A stretch of DNA of 64,000 nucleotides from Streptomyces sp. WZ.A104 (GCF_002382885.1 NZ_NWVL01000047.1:1-64000), one strand, 5' to 3'; shown: positions 17,974-28,136, numbered from the stretch's first letter. Numbers and translations are program-made. Notes: generated by a model from the sequence alone, not told the origin.

Positions 17974-18009
17974 GGCATGACTATACGCAGCGCCGCACTT
18001 TTATGCAAT
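17974..18009 (-). promoter_or_regulatory. argC promoter with ARG boxes
   Basis: On the minus strand TTGCAT (18003-18008) and TATAGT (17980-17985) are 17 bases apart. Each lies in an ARG-box-like AT-rich half (TTGCATAAAAGTGC and GCGTATAGTCATGCC). This is the expected ArgR operator of the argCJBDR operon. Confidence 0.8.
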
Positions 18010-18279
18010 GAGTGATCGTCGGGCGGCCAAGAAGGCGACATCGGGAAGGACGGGGGCGCTCAGAACCACGGTGATGGCCACCAAGTCGGGGACATGCGGA
18101 AACATGACGGCGGACGTACTGCGGGAACGCCTCCGGGGCGAAGTCGTCGACCGCGGATCACGCCGTCGTCCGATGGGCGGTGTGCGTGGACGCCGTTCCG
18201 AGGCCCGCTCCCCGCGAATCGCTGCGAGCGATGTGCGCGGCGCGGAACCGCAGCCGGCGGCAGGGCTCCGGGAGGGGGC
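18010..18279. other. intergenic, nothing supported
   Basis: About 270 bases between the argC promoter and the end of the ankyrin/HEAT gene. A short open frame from ATG 18008 begins inside the argC -35 and has no ribosome-binding site, so I do not call it. I see no clear hairpin. Confidence 0.5.
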
Positions 18280-19653
18280 TCACCGCTCGGCGGAGCGGGC
18301 CTCCGGGCGGTCCTCCCGGGCCCACTCCCATCTCCAGAACGCGGCGAGGCGGTGGTCGTGCTCGTAGCCGGGGCGCATGTGGGACCCCACGCGTTCGATC
18401 GCCTCCCCGGTACGCGGGTCGTTCCGGCGCAGGAGGCCGTAGGCGGCGTTGAGCCGCGTCCCCAGGTCGTCCTCGTCGAGCAGGGCCACCAGGGCGTCGG
18501 CGACGGCGACCGTACGGTCCGCGCCGTCCGCGACAGCCTCGGCGGTGAGGGCCCGCACATCGGCCGCCGGATCCTGGAGCAGCGCGACGATGGCGTCCGT
18601 GACCTCGGCGCCGCCGTCATGAGCCGCGACCAGAGCCCGGCCGGCCCCGGCGCGCACCGTCCCGTGCCCGTCCCCGGCGAGCTCCAGCAGGGCGGCCCGG
18701 GCCGCCGCGCCGAGGACGGTGCCAGGCACATCCCGGCTGAGCAGGAGGTCGGGGACCTCCGCGCGGACGCGCGGGTCCGGGTGGTCGGCGTAGCGCAGTC
18801 CCACCGCGTCCGTCGCCCGGTGCTCCGTCTCGCTCAGGACGTTGAGCACCTCCGCGAGGACGGCCGGGTCGTCCTCGCCCCCGTCGGCCCAGGCTTCGAG
18901 CAGCTCCGCCGTCTCCTTCCTGTAGGAGTTCCGCCGGCTCGACCGCGTCAGCTCGTACCAGCGGAGGACGTCGAGGGCGAAGCGACGGCACTCCGGATGC
19001 GGGCTGTGGCGGTGCGCCGCGACGGCGGACCAGGTCTCCTTGCTGCGGCGTTCGCTGAGGACCCATCGGGCGGACGACCAGTCGACGTGGTCCGCGTCCG
19101 GCTGCGCCACGGCCCTGGCCACCAGCTCGTCCACGGGCGTCAGGACGCGGAAGGCCCACTCCAGATCGGTCAGGATCGCACCGTGCCCGGCGCGGACCGT
19201 GGCGCCTTCCAGCGTCAGCTGCGTCACGTGGTCGTACTCGTCGTCCTTCACCCGGGCCCGGTGCACGGGGCCGGTCCCGCTCGTCCTGCTCCGGAGCCCG
19301 GCTTCCGCGCCCCGCTCGTACCGGTCCCGGGCCAGGGAGAGCAGGTGCTGCCGTTCGGCCTCCGGGAGGCGCAGGCGGGGTTCCCGGCCCAGCACGGCCT
19401 TCACCATCGCCGGAGAGCCTCCGTCGATGGCCCGTACCAGCGGGGTCGTGCCGTCCGGAAGCCTGCGGTCCGGGTTCGCGCCGCCCTCGACCAGAGCCTC
19501 GGCCACGGCGACGTGATAGGCGCCGACCGCCAGGCACAGCACCGGCAGGCCGTCCTCCGTGGCCGTGTCCGGGGCCGCCCCCGCCCCCAGCAGCGCGGTC
19601 ACCGCCTCGGCGTCCCCCCGCCGGACCCCCGCGATCAACCCCTTGGCGTTCAA
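18280..19653 (-). CDS. ankyrin- and HEAT-repeat protein
   Basis: A 457-residue cytoplasmic protein. The N-terminal 75 residues have about three ankyrin-like units (GDAEAVTALLGAGAAPDTAT, VAEALVEGGANPDRRLPDG and PLVRAIDGGSPAMVKAVLG). The rest is helical with HEAT-like units such as PDPRVRAEVPDLLLS and PAADVRALTAEAVADG. It is likely a protein-interaction scaffold; no catalytic motif is seen. The start is uncertain. I prefer TTG 19653 with GGGGGGAA upstream; the frame is open to 19770. No operon partner is evident. Confidence 0.65.
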   Translation of the reverse strand: MNAKGLIAGVRRGDAEAVTALLGAGAAPDTATEDGLPVLCLAVGAYHVAVAEALVEGGANPDRRLPDGTTPLVRAIDGGSPAMVKAVLGREPRLRLPEAERQHLLSLARDRYERGAEAGLRSRTSGTGPVHRARVKDDEYDHVTQLTLEGATVRAGHGAILTDLEWAFRVLTPVDELVARAVAQPDADHVDWSSARWVLSERRSKETWSAVAAHRHSPHPECRRFALDVLRWYELTRSSRRNSYRKETAELLEAWADGGEDDPAVLAEVLNVLSETEHRATDAVGLRYADHPDPRVRAEVPDLLLSRDVPGTVLGAAARAALLELAGDGHGTVRAGAGRALVAAHDGGAEVTDAIVALLQDPAADVRALTAEAVADGADRTVAVADALVALLDEDDLGTRLNAAYGLLRRNDPRTGEAIERVGSHMRPGYEHDHRLAAFWRWEWAREDRPEARSAER

Positions 19654-19976
19654 TGTGCCGTTCCCCCCTGTTCCGTGACCGCCGTCGCCTGCTCGGCCCG
19701 TACCCCCCGTCCCGTACTCGGGGCGCCACCACCACCGTGACCGGGAGGACGACGGCGAACTCGGAGACAACGGCGGAGGCGTCCGCGGCGTTCCCGACGG
19801 GCTGGACCGGACGGTCGTCGGTGCGAGCGATCGAGGCGTGGGAGAAGGTGAGCACCGCGGATCAGGGGCGGGGGGCGATACTGGTCGTGGCAGTCACCTC
19901 GCCGCCGATCCGGCCCCGGGCCGGTCTCGGCCGGTGGGGTCCCGTCCTCGGCCGACGCTCTTGAGGGGAGCCGTTC
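19654..19976. other. divergent intergenic region, promoters only
   Basis: About 320 bases between the divergently transcribed ankyrin/HEAT gene and the GPP34 gene. No gene is supported. It must hold the promoters for both, but I see no convincing hexamer pair. Confidence 0.5.
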
Positions 19977-20582
19977 ATGACCACGGCGAAAGACCTGTTC
20001 ATCATCGCGATGGACCCGGCGCCGGAACACACCGTGGGGCAGGGCGACCTGTCGCTCGCACTCGCGGGAGCCGAGCTGCTCGATCTCATCGGTGCGGGAG
20101 CCGTCACCGTGGACGACGACCGCATCGTGCCGGGCGGGGCGTCCGCGCCGGACGATCGGCTGCTCGGCGAGGCCGCGGGGCTGATCACCCCGCAACCCCC
20201 CTACGAGCGGATCGAGGACTGGCTGTGGCGCCGCGGCCGGGATCTGTCGGCCACCTACCAGGACGCCCTGGAAGCGGACGGCGAGCTGACGCAGCGGAGG
20301 AGCGGCCGGCTGCCCTTCGGCCCGAAGCACGTGGAGCTGGTGGATACGCCCGGCCGCCGCCGGGCCGTCGGCCGCCGGGAGGAGGGGGAACCCGTCCTGG
20401 CCGCCCTCGCGTCGGTCGTGGGCCTCGACGGCGGACCGCCCGACGACGAACTCCGCCTCGACGACGAGACGGTGACCACCGTGGTCGCCGCCGTTCACGA
20501 CGCGGTGATGGAGCTGGAGGCCGTACGTCAGCGGCGGACCATCGAGAACACGGCCTTCGCCAATGTCTGGCGCGGCCCCTGA
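19977..20582 (+). CDS. GPP34 (GOLPH3-like) family protein
   Basis: A 201-residue protein with the GPP34 pattern: a short strand LFIIAMD, a helix ending in GAELLDLIGAGAVTVDDDRI, then RIEDWLWRRGRDLSATY, and a C-terminal helix with TTVVAAVHDAVMELEAV. Eukaryotic relatives bind phosphatidylinositol-4-phosphate at the Golgi. The many Streptomyces paralogues have no established role. ATG 19977 has GAGGGGAG upstream. Its last 55 bases overlap the end of the convergent membrane-protein gene. Confidence 0.75.
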   Translation: MTTAKDLFIIAMDPAPEHTVGQGDLSLALAGAELLDLIGAGAVTVDDDRIVPGGASAPDDRLLGEAAGLITPQPPYERIEDWLWRRGRDLSATYQDALEADGELTQRRSGRLPFGPKHVELVDTPGRRRAVGRREEGEPVLAALASVVGLDGGPPDDELRLDDETVTTVVAAVHDAVMELEAVRQRRTIENTAFANVWRGP

Positions 20583-21850
20583 TCCGCGTCGGTCACCGAG
20601 GCGTCCGGCCGGGCCGGCCCCGGCCGGGGCTGCCGGTCCAGGAGCAGCGGGATCGCCAGCACGGGCAGCAGCCAGACGAACACGATCAGGCGGTAGCCGA
20701 GAAGTTGGGCCAGGTTCGGGTGGCCCGCCTGGTTGAGGAGGCCCGCCGCGCCTGCCGCCAGGGCCACGGGCAGCACCACGGAGCGCCGCCGCAGCAGCGC
20801 CCAGGCCGAGAGTGCGAGCAGGGCGGGAAGAACGGGGTACGTGGCCTGGCGGCCCAGCCAGGCCGTCCAGAAGACCCACTCCTGAGCGAAGAACTCGGGC
20901 CAGGGGTTCGGCAGGTCGGGGCGCCGGTAGTGGTGGGTCAGCAGATCCTGGGCGCTGTCCTGGCCCGTCGGCCAGGACGGGAGGTGGACGCCCGCGTAGA
21001 TCGAGGCCGCCAGGCCCCCGCACAGGACGGCCGCCGCGCCGGTACGGGCCACCGGTTGCCCCCTCAGGCGGCACCACCCCCACCAGAGCGTGAACCCGGC
21101 CGCCAGCGCGGCCGCCAGCAGCAGGGCCTGCGAGTAGCGCACCGGGAACATCAGGGCCAGCCCGCCCGCGACGAGCGCCGCACCGAGGCGCGGCCGGTCC
21201 CGCAGCAGCAGGACACAGCCGAGGACGACCGCCGTGCCCAGGGCGAGGGTGAGCCCGTCGCTGAGCGGGTTCATGGCGACGGTGCCGGTGGGCAGGGCGA
21301 GATACAGCGCCTGACCGGCCAGTCCCGCACGCCAGGAGGCGCCCGAGCAGCGGAGGGCGAGCAGAACGCAGACACTCCCCGCCAGCGCGACGGCCAGCCC
21401 GGCGAGCCAGAGGCCCCACACCACGCCGAAGAGGGTCAGGAAGGGGACGAGGAGGAGCGGGTAGCCGGGGCGGGCCTCGAAGATGGCCATGAACCGGTGG
21501 TTCGCGAACGGCGCGGTCATTCCCGAGGTGTTGCCGTTACGGGACCAGTGGGCGACCGAGTCGGTCAGTCGGCGTACGCATGCGCCCTCTGTCTCCCCCG
21601 CCGCCTTCCTGCTGGTCCAGGGGATGGTGGACAGGGGTGCGCGCTGCCCGCTGTCGCAGGAGTAGGCGATGGCCCGCCGGCCCGCCTCCTCCCGGCTCTC
21701 ACCACTGAGGCTCAGGGCGTAGGAGAGGTAGTTCTTGGTGTCGGGCGAGGCCCGTCCGGTGACCGCTGTCAGCTGGAGTCCGGTGAAGGCCACGGCGATG
21801 AGCAGCATCCCGATGAGGACCAGGTGCTGGGTTCTGCGGGTGTTCGGCAT
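20528..21850 (-). CDS. polytopic membrane protein, possibly glycosyltransferase-like
   Basis: A 440-residue protein with a first hydrophobic helix at about residues 10-28, a luminal/extracellular loop of about 90 residues, and then roughly nine more membrane segments. This resembles GT-C or mannosyltransferase-like integral membrane proteins, but I see no diagnostic DxD motif, so function is open. ATG 21850 has GGGGAG upstream. The coding region ends inside the end of the convergent GPP34 gene (overlap 20528-20582). Confidence 0.7.
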   Translation of the reverse strand: MPNTRRTQHLVLIGMLLIAVAFTGLQLTAVTGRASPDTKNYLSYALSLSGESREEAGRRAIAYSCDSGQRAPLSTIPWTSRKAAGETEGACVRRLTDSVAHWSRNGNTSGMTAPFANHRFMAIFEARPGYPLLLVPFLTLFGVVWGLWLAGLAVALAGSVCVLLALRCSGASWRAGLAGQALYLALPTGTVAMNPLSDGLTLALGTAVVLGCVLLLRDRPRLGAALVAGGLALMFPVRYSQALLLAAALAAGFTLWWGWCRLRGQPVARTGAAAVLCGGLAASIYAGVHLPSWPTGQDSAQDLLTHHYRRPDLPNPWPEFFAQEWVFWTAWLGRQATYPVLPALLALSAWALLRRRSVVLPVALAAGAAGLLNQAGHPNLAQLLGYRLIVFVWLLPVLAIPLLLDRQPRPGPARPDASVTDADQGPRQTLAKAVFSMVRR

Positions 21851-21966
21851 CGGACGGCGCTCCCCTGCGTACGGCGGTTGTCCCATCAACGAGAGAACCG
21901 GCGCGGGGTGGCGTTCCGAGGGGAGAGGTCCCCGCCGGAACGCGTGCGGCCCGACCGCTCGGGGCG

Positions 21967-22773
21967 CTACCGGCCTCGCGGCTTTCCGCGCTTGCCGCTC
22001 TGGCCGCCTGCCCGGCCGCCCGCCTGGGGCTTCCGGCCCGACGCGGACTTGTGCCGGGCGCCGCCCGATCCGCCGCCCTTGGCCTTCCCGGTGGCCTTGG
22101 CCTTGTCCCTCGCCTTGTCCTTCGCCTTCGCCTTCGCCGTCTGCTGCGGCGGGGTGGCCGCGCGGCCACGGGTGCTGTTGACGGTGCGCCCCCGGACGAT
22201 GCCGATGAACTCCTCCACCAGGTCGGGGGTGATCTCCGCCTCGGGCCAGGAGAGGGCGATGCGCGACTCGGGGGCCTCCGGGACCGGACGGTAGGTGAGG
22301 TCCTTGCGGTGGTGCAGCCGGGCCAGGGACTGGGGCACGAGGAGGACGCCGACGCCCGCCGCCACCAGCTCGATCGCGTCCGCCGTGGTGGCCGGGCGCT
22401 CGATCGCGGGGCGGCCCGGGAGGGTCTCCCAGCCGAGGACGTCGTCGAGCGGGTGCAGCACGATCTCGTCGGCCAGCTCGTCGAGCGAGAGCTCCTCCGC
22501 GGCGGTCGCGACGTGGTCCTTGGGGATCACGACAACGGTCGTCTCGGTGTAGAGGGGGATGGCGCTCAGGACGTTCCGGTCGACCGGCAGCCGTACGAGG
22601 CCCGCGTCCGCGCCGCCGTCCGCCAGCAGCTCCGGTGCCTCGGCCGCCGTGGCCTGGACGAGCTCCAGGGGGGTGCCGGGCAGCCGCTCGTGCCAGACCC
22701 TCACCCACTTGGTGGGCGTCACGCCGGGGACGTACGCGAGCCTGAAGGATGAGGGGATGTCCGAGCCTGTCAC
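21967..22773 (-). CDS. LysR-type substrate-binding domain protein without a DNA-binding domain
   Basis: A 268-residue protein. Residues about 8-195 look like the effector-binding domain of LysR regulators (LAYVPGVTPTKWVRVW, then LVRLPVDRN, and LVAAGVGVLLVPQSLARL), but the N-terminal helix-turn-helix is absent. The last 60 residues are a Lys/Ala/Gly/Arg-rich basic tail that could contact nucleic acid. Start GTG 22773. It is divergent from the DUF5997 gene 58 bases away, an arrangement I recall as conserved in Streptomyces. The role is unknown. Confidence 0.7.
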   Translation of the reverse strand: MTGSDIPSSFRLAYVPGVTPTKWVRVWHERLPGTPLELVQATAAEAPELLADGGADAGLVRLPVDRNVLSAIPLYTETTVVVIPKDHVATAAEELSLDELADEIVLHPLDDVLGWETLPGRPAIERPATTADAIELVAAGVGVLLVPQSLARLHHRKDLTYRPVPEAPESRIALSWPEAEITPDLVEEFIGIVRGRTVNSTRGRAATPPQQTAKAKAKDKARDKAKATGKAKGGGSGGARHKSASGRKPQAGGRAGGQSGKRGKPRGR

Positions 22774-22831
22774 GGGTTCAGGCTACCGGTCCGTGGTCGG
22801 AGGTATGTCCCACGGTCGATACCCTGGACCC

Positions 22832-23224
22832 ATGACGTCGCACAAGACCGCCCAGACCATGAAGCCCGCCACCGCGGCGAAGAAGCTGGGTGTGTACCTC
22901 CAGGCCACCCCCGCCGAGTTCCAGGAGGGTGCCGTCTCGCGCACCGAGCTCAACGCCCTCCAGACCGACCCGCCCGCCTGGCTGGTGGAGCTGCGCCGCA
23001 CCGGCCCGCACCCCCGCCCCGTCGTCGCGGCGAAGCTCGGCATCTCCATCGCGGGGCTCGCCCGCGGCGGGGTCACCGAGCCGCTCACCACCGAGCAGAT
23101 CGACCAGCTGAAGAACGAGATGCCCGAGTGGCTGAAGAAGGAGCGCGCCACCCAGGCGGAGGTCCGCAAGGAGGCCGCCCGGATCAAGGAGCGCAACGCG
23201 GAGCGGGCCGCCCAGGCGGACTGA
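22832..23224 (+). CDS. DUF5997 family protein
   Basis: A 130-residue, Lys/Glu-rich small protein (KPATAAKKLGVYLQATPAEF near the start; a helical C-terminus rich in KE and RIKERN). It looks nucleic-acid or protein binding, but no function is established. ATG 22832 lacks a Shine-Dalgarno sequence, so the mRNA is probably leaderless. Divergent from the LysR-like gene. Confidence 0.75.
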   Translation: MTSHKTAQTMKPATAAKKLGVYLQATPAEFQEGAVSRTELNALQTDPPAWLVELRRTGPHPRPVVAAKLGISIAGLARGGVTEPLTTEQIDQLKNEMPEWLKKERATQAEVRKEAARIKERNAERAAQAD

Positions 23225-23248
23225 CCCCCGCGGTACCGACAGCGCAAC

Positions 23249-23288
23249 GGAATGCCCGGCCGACGCCATCGCGTCGGCCGGGCATTCC
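23249..23288. terminator. strong bidirectional hairpin
   Basis: A perfect 18-bp inverted repeat with a 4-base CATC loop (arms 23249-23266 and 23271-23288) lies between the convergent DUF5997 and cyclophilin genes. Confidence 0.88.
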
Positions 23289-23301
23289 GGCTGTCGGGCC
23301 C

Positions 23302-23339
23302 GAGGACCTGACGTGGGTCAGAGGACCTGACGTAGGTCA
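23302..23339 (+). repeat. 19-bp tandem duplication at the cyclophilin stop
   Basis: Two adjacent 19-base copies (23302-23320 and 23321-23339) differ at one base. Each contains the short palindrome CTGAC-4-GTCAG. The second copy ends on the cyclophilin stop codon. Confidence 0.8.
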
Positions 23340-23834
23340 GAGAACGCCGGACTCGGCGATGGTGACCTTGGCGCTGGTGCGGCCGCTGGAGGAGCCGAGC
23401 GCCTCGATCTTGCGGACCAGGGCCATGCTGTCCTCGTCTGCGACCTCGCCGAAGACCACGTGCTTGCCGTCCAGCCACGGGGTGAGCACGGTGGTGATGA
23501 AGAACTGCGAACCGTTGGTGTTCGGTCCGGCGTTGGCCATCGAGAGCAGGCCCACGCGGTCGTGCTTGAGCTTGAAGTTCTCGTCGGCGAACTTCTCGCC
23601 GTAGATGCTCTTGCCGCCGGTGCCGTCGCCGCGGGTGAAGTCCCCGCCCTGGAGCATGAAGTCCGTGATGACGCGGTGGAAGGACGAGCCGGCGTAGCCG
23701 AAGCCCTTCTCGCCGGTGGCGAGCGCGCGGAAGTTCTCCGTCGTCTTGGGGACGACGTCGTCGAACAGGTTGAACGTGATCCGCCCTGCGGGCGCGTCGT
23801 CGATGGTGATGTCGAAGTAGACCTTGGTTGTCAT
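23337..23834 (-). CDS. cyclophilin-type peptidyl-prolyl isomerase
   Basis: A 165-residue cytoplasmic cyclophilin assisting protein folding. The catalytic and cyclosporin-binding residues are all present: Arg in SSFHRVITDFMLQGGDFT, Gln in the same block, NGSQFFITT, and the Trp/His in LDGKHVVFGEV. ATG 23834 has GAGGAT upstream; the extra 26 codons of open frame before it are not conserved-looking. Full length for a single-domain bacterial enzyme. Confidence 0.93.
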   Translation of the reverse strand: MTTKVYFDITIDDAPAGRITFNLFDDVVPKTTENFRALATGEKGFGYAGSSFHRVITDFMLQGGDFTRGDGTGGKSIYGEKFADENFKLKHDRVGLLSMANAGPNTNGSQFFITTVLTPWLDGKHVVFGEVADEDSMALVRKIEALGSSSGRTSAKVTIAESGVL

Positions 23835-23955
23835 GCTGACATCCTCACATTCCTGGCAACCGCAGGGGAAACCCGGGTGGGTGCGGCACGTCGGATGTCC
23901 GCCTCCGTCCACCCCCCGGCGGTATCCCGGCGGTATCCCGGCGGCATCCCGGCGG

Positions 23956-24531
23956 TCAGCGGATGCCTGCCTGCAGGCTGAGACTCCAGCGGCCGGGCAG
24001 GCCCGTCAGCGTGACGTTGGAGAGCGGGCGGACGTCCACGTTCCAGTACGCGGCGGGCGGGGCGTTCAGCGCGTAGACGAGGGCCGCCCGGATCACGGCG
24101 GGTTCGGCGACGGCGACGATGAGGCCGTCGCTCGCGGGGCGGGTGTCGAGCCAGCCGCCCACCCGTCCGATGAAGCCGAGCAGGGACTCCCCGCCGTGCG
24201 GGGCGCTGCGCGGGTCGGCGAGCCAGGCGTCGACGGCGGCTGGTTCGCGGGCGGTGACCTCGCCCAGGGTCAGCCCCCGCCAGCGCCCCATGTCGCAGTC
24301 GCGCAGGGCGGGCTGCGCCATCGGGGCGAAGCCGAGGGCGTCCCCGGTGGCACGGCTGCGCGGCGTGGGCGAGCAGTAGCGCAGCTCGGCCGCGCCGAGC
24401 GGGATCAGCGTGTGGGCGACGAGCTGCACCTCGTGCCAGCCGGCCTGGTCGAGCGGCCGGTCGTCGTCGAAGCGTTCGGCCAGCCGGGAGGAGCTGCGCG
24501 CCGCTGCGACCAGGGAGACCCGAAGCGTCAT
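23956..24531 (-). CDS. histidine-phosphatase-fold protein lacking both catalytic histidines
   Basis: A 191-residue protein with the order of blocks seen in phosphoglycerate-mutase/histidine phosphatases: an N-terminal strand (SLVAAARSSSR) where RHG is expected, CSPTPRSRATG for the SSPLxRxxxT block, CDMGRWRGL for the G.WEG block, and VAVAEPAVIRAAL where SHGGVIR is expected. The first catalytic His is replaced by Ala and the second by Glu, so normal phosphatase chemistry is unlikely. It may be a binding or regulatory protein. ATG 24531 is the first good start. Confidence 0.7.
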   Translation of the reverse strand: MTLRVSLVAAARSSSRLAERFDDDRPLDQAGWHEVQLVAHTLIPLGAAELRYCSPTPRSRATGDALGFAPMAQPALRDCDMGRWRGLTLGEVTAREPAAVDAWLADPRSAPHGGESLLGFIGRVGGWLDTRPASDGLIVAVAEPAVIRAALVYALNAPPAAYWNVDVRPLSNVTLTGLPGRWSLSLQAGIR

Positions 24532-24777
24532 GGCGGGATCGTGGGGCCGAACGCCTGTCCGGTCAAGGGGGCTCGCACCGGCACGGTCCCGGCCGTCCGC
24601 CGTCCTCCTTCGGGCGCACCCCCCATCAGCCGTACGGGCCAGGCGAGTTCGCCCTGCGGCGCGATGCCCCCGGGCTCCCCCGGCTGGGACCTTGGTCACC
24701 GGACAGGCCGGACGTCGGCCCGCCGGACCGTCGCCGCACCGGACCGGGCCGGCGCTGCACCAGGAACGAGGACGCTC

Positions 24778-25359
24778 ATGAAGCTGTCACCCCCCGTCGA
24801 GGACTCCGCTGCCATCCGCCCCGGACGGTTCCGGGGTGCTTGGCGGGCGGCGCACGAGCCCGTGGCCGGAGTGTCCCGGCCGATGCGGTTCATCGCCTAT
24901 GCCGTGCCCCTCACCGTTCTTCCCTCGGCCCTCTGGCGCCTGCCGCTCCTGTTCGACGGCACGGTCCCGCTCGGCGAACGGGCCTATGTGGCCCTGCTGT
25001 CGGTCGTGTCCGAGGCGCTCGCGTTCACCGCGGTGGGCCTGGTCGCCCGCTGGGGCGAGGTGGTGCCACGCTGGGTCCCGGGGCTGGGGGGCCGCCGCAT
25101 TCCGCCGCTGGCCGTCGTCGTTCCGGCCGCCTCGGGGGCCGCGGCCCTCACCCTGCTGTGGACCGTGCTCACCCTCGCCACCGAGCTCATGGGCACCACC
25201 ATCCGGGGCGACGAGCTGCCCAGCAGCTTCCCGGGCCAGGCAGGTGGCTGGGAAGAGGCATGGTTCCACATCTGCTACATACCGTTGACCCTGTGGGGGC
25301 CGTTGCTGGCCGTGCTCACGGTCGCGTACGCGGTGCGGCGTCGGCGGACACGTACGTGA
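24778..25359 (+). CDS. small polytopic membrane protein
   Basis: A 193-residue protein with four likely membrane segments (at about 38-55, 70-90, 108-135 and 163-185) and an RRRR-rich C-terminal tail. I do not recognise the family. ATG 24778 has GAGGA upstream. Its last 44 bases overlap the end of the convergent MocR-type regulator gene. Confidence 0.65.
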   Translation: MKLSPPVEDSAAIRPGRFRGAWRAAHEPVAGVSRPMRFIAYAVPLTVLPSALWRLPLLFDGTVPLGERAYVALLSVVSEALAFTAVGLVARWGEVVPRWVPGLGGRRIPPLAVVVPAASGAAALTLLWTVLTLATELMGTTIRGDELPSSFPGQAGGWEEAWFHICYIPLTLWGPLLAVLTVAYAVRRRRTRT

Positions 25360-26819
25360 CCGGCGCCTCGGGGCCCGCCAGCGACTCGTACGCGGTACGG
25401 AGCCGGCGGACGCCCTCCGCGATCTCGGCCGCCCCGGAGACCGCGGCGAAGCTCAGGCGAACGTGTCCGGCCGGGGGTTCGGCGCAGAAGTAGGGGCGGC
25501 CGGGGGCGATGGCGACGGAGGCGCGCAGGGCGGCGGAGACGACGGCGGGTTCGTCGGCCCCCGCGCCCGCGCCGCTGCCCGGCAGCCGGAGCCAGAGGCT
25601 GCCGCCGCCCGCCGGGAGGTGCGGCAACGTGAGGGCGGGCAGCTCTCTGCGGAGGGCGGCCGCCATGACCGTACGGCGCTGGCCCAGCTCCCTCGCGACG
25701 GCGGCCAGGTGGCGGCCCCAGGACGGGGAGCCGACCAGTTCCAGCGCGGCTTCCTGGAGCGGCCGGGGCACGAAGAAGCTGTCGACGACCTGGATGGCGC
25801 GGAGGCGCTCCAGCACCGGGCCTCTGGCGGCCAGCGCACCGACCCGGAGGCTGGGCGAGGTGACCTTGGTGAGCGAGCAGACGTGCACGACGACGCCGTC
25901 GGGGTCGTCGGCGGCCAGCGGCGCGGGCAACGGCCCGGCGTCGTCGTGGACGAGCCGGCGGGCGAAGTCGTCCTCGATGACGAAGGCCCCGGCCGCACGG
26001 GCGATGGCCAGGACCTCCGCTCGGCGGGCGGGGGCGAGCGTGGCCCCGGTGGGGTTCTGGAAGAGCGGCTGGGTGACGAAGACCCGGGCTCCGGTGGCCC
26101 GGAACGCGTCGGCGAGCAACTCCGGGCGGACCCCGTCGGCGTCCATCGGGACGGGTACGGGACGCAGTCCGGTGGCACGGGCGGCGGCGAGCATCCCGGG
26201 GTAGGTGGGCGACTCCACGAGGACCGGGGCGCCGGGCGGGGCGAGCGCGCGCAACGCGGTGGCCAGCGCACTCTGGCCGCCCGCGGTGATCAGGACGTCG
26301 GTGCCGGAGATGGCGGGCCCGATCTCGCGGGCGAACCAGGACCTCAGTTCGGGCAGCCCGTCCGTCGGGGGGCGCCCCCAGGCTCCCGGTCTGCGGCCCG
26401 CACGGGCCAGGGCCGCGGAGAGGGCCCGCTCGGGCTGGAGCGAGGTGTGGAGGTAGCCGCCGTTGAACTCGATGACGCCGGGCGGCGGTTCGGCGAGGGT
26501 GACCAGCACTCCGGAGGCGTCCACGGTACGCGGCACCACCTCGGGACCGCCGTCGCCGCTCAGCGACACCTCCTGCCAGGACGTGTCGCCCGGCTCGGGC
26601 AGCTCGGTGCGGGGCTGCGCGCGGAAGGCGCCCGAGCCGGGGCGGGTGACGACGAGCCCTTCGGCGGCGAGCTGCGCGATGGCCCGGGAGACGGTGACGG
26701 GGCTGACCCTGAACCGTTCGACGAGTGCACGACTGGACGGCAGCTTTCCACCTGGAGAGTAGCGGTTGAGCTCCGCCCGCAGGGAAGTCGCCAGTTCCGC
26801 AACACTGCTACGCTCATGC

Positions 26820-26821
<2 letters not shown>
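25316..26821 (-). CDS. MocR-type (GntR/aminotransferase) transcriptional regulator
   Basis: A 501-residue fusion. The N-terminal GntR winged helix (SSRALVERFRVSPVTVSRAI at about 28-47) is followed by a fold-type I PLP aminotransferase domain. PLP lysine in SLTKVTSPSLRVG, ITAGGQSALA for the phosphate loop, and NPTGATLAP for the NPTG motif are visible. Regulators of this type use PLP or an amino compound as effector. It is divergent from a DMT exporter; the two start codons overlap, so it most likely controls that exporter. ATG 26821 lacks a Shine-Dalgarno sequence, and a TATTCT at a -10 distance suggests a leaderless transcript. Confidence 0.85.
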
Positions 26822-27839
<1,018 letters not shown>

Positions 27840-27898
27840 ACTGGTCGATACGGATCGATACGGATCACCCTCGCCCACTCGTGAGGAGGTCACTCCCG

Positions 27899-28108
27899 AT
27901 GGAGGCACACGCGGGCGACCGGCTGCTGATGCACGGCAGGACCGTGGGACAGCACGACCGGGTCGCAGAGATCATCGAAGTGCTCGGGGACGGGGGCGCT
28001 CCGCCCTACCGGCTCCGTTTCCCGGACGGCCATGAGCATCTGATGTCCCCTGGTCCCGACAGCGTCGTCCAGCACATCGAGGCGCCGAAGGACCGGCAGC
28101 CGCAGTAG
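27899..28108 (+). CDS. DUF1918 family small protein
   Basis: A 69-residue protein with the DUF1918 pattern: an N-terminal GDRLLMHGR, a central IIEVLGDGGAPPYRLRF, then GHEHLMSPGPD. It is probably a small beta-barrel domain; function is unknown. ATG 27899 has GAGGAGG at good spacing. It lies 59 bases after the DMT gene and may be cotranscribed. Confidence 0.8.
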   Translation: MEAHAGDRLLMHGRTVGQHDRVAEIIEVLGDGGAPPYRLRFPDGHEHLMSPGPDSVVQHIEAPKDRQPQ

Positions 28109-28136
28109 ACACACGGCCGCAGCGGACGGACCGTGA

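Noticed and set aside
18008..18367. Small plus-strand frame of 119 codons
   Set aside because: Its ATG is inside the argC -35, there is no ribosome-binding site, and it runs into the ankyrin/HEAT gene.
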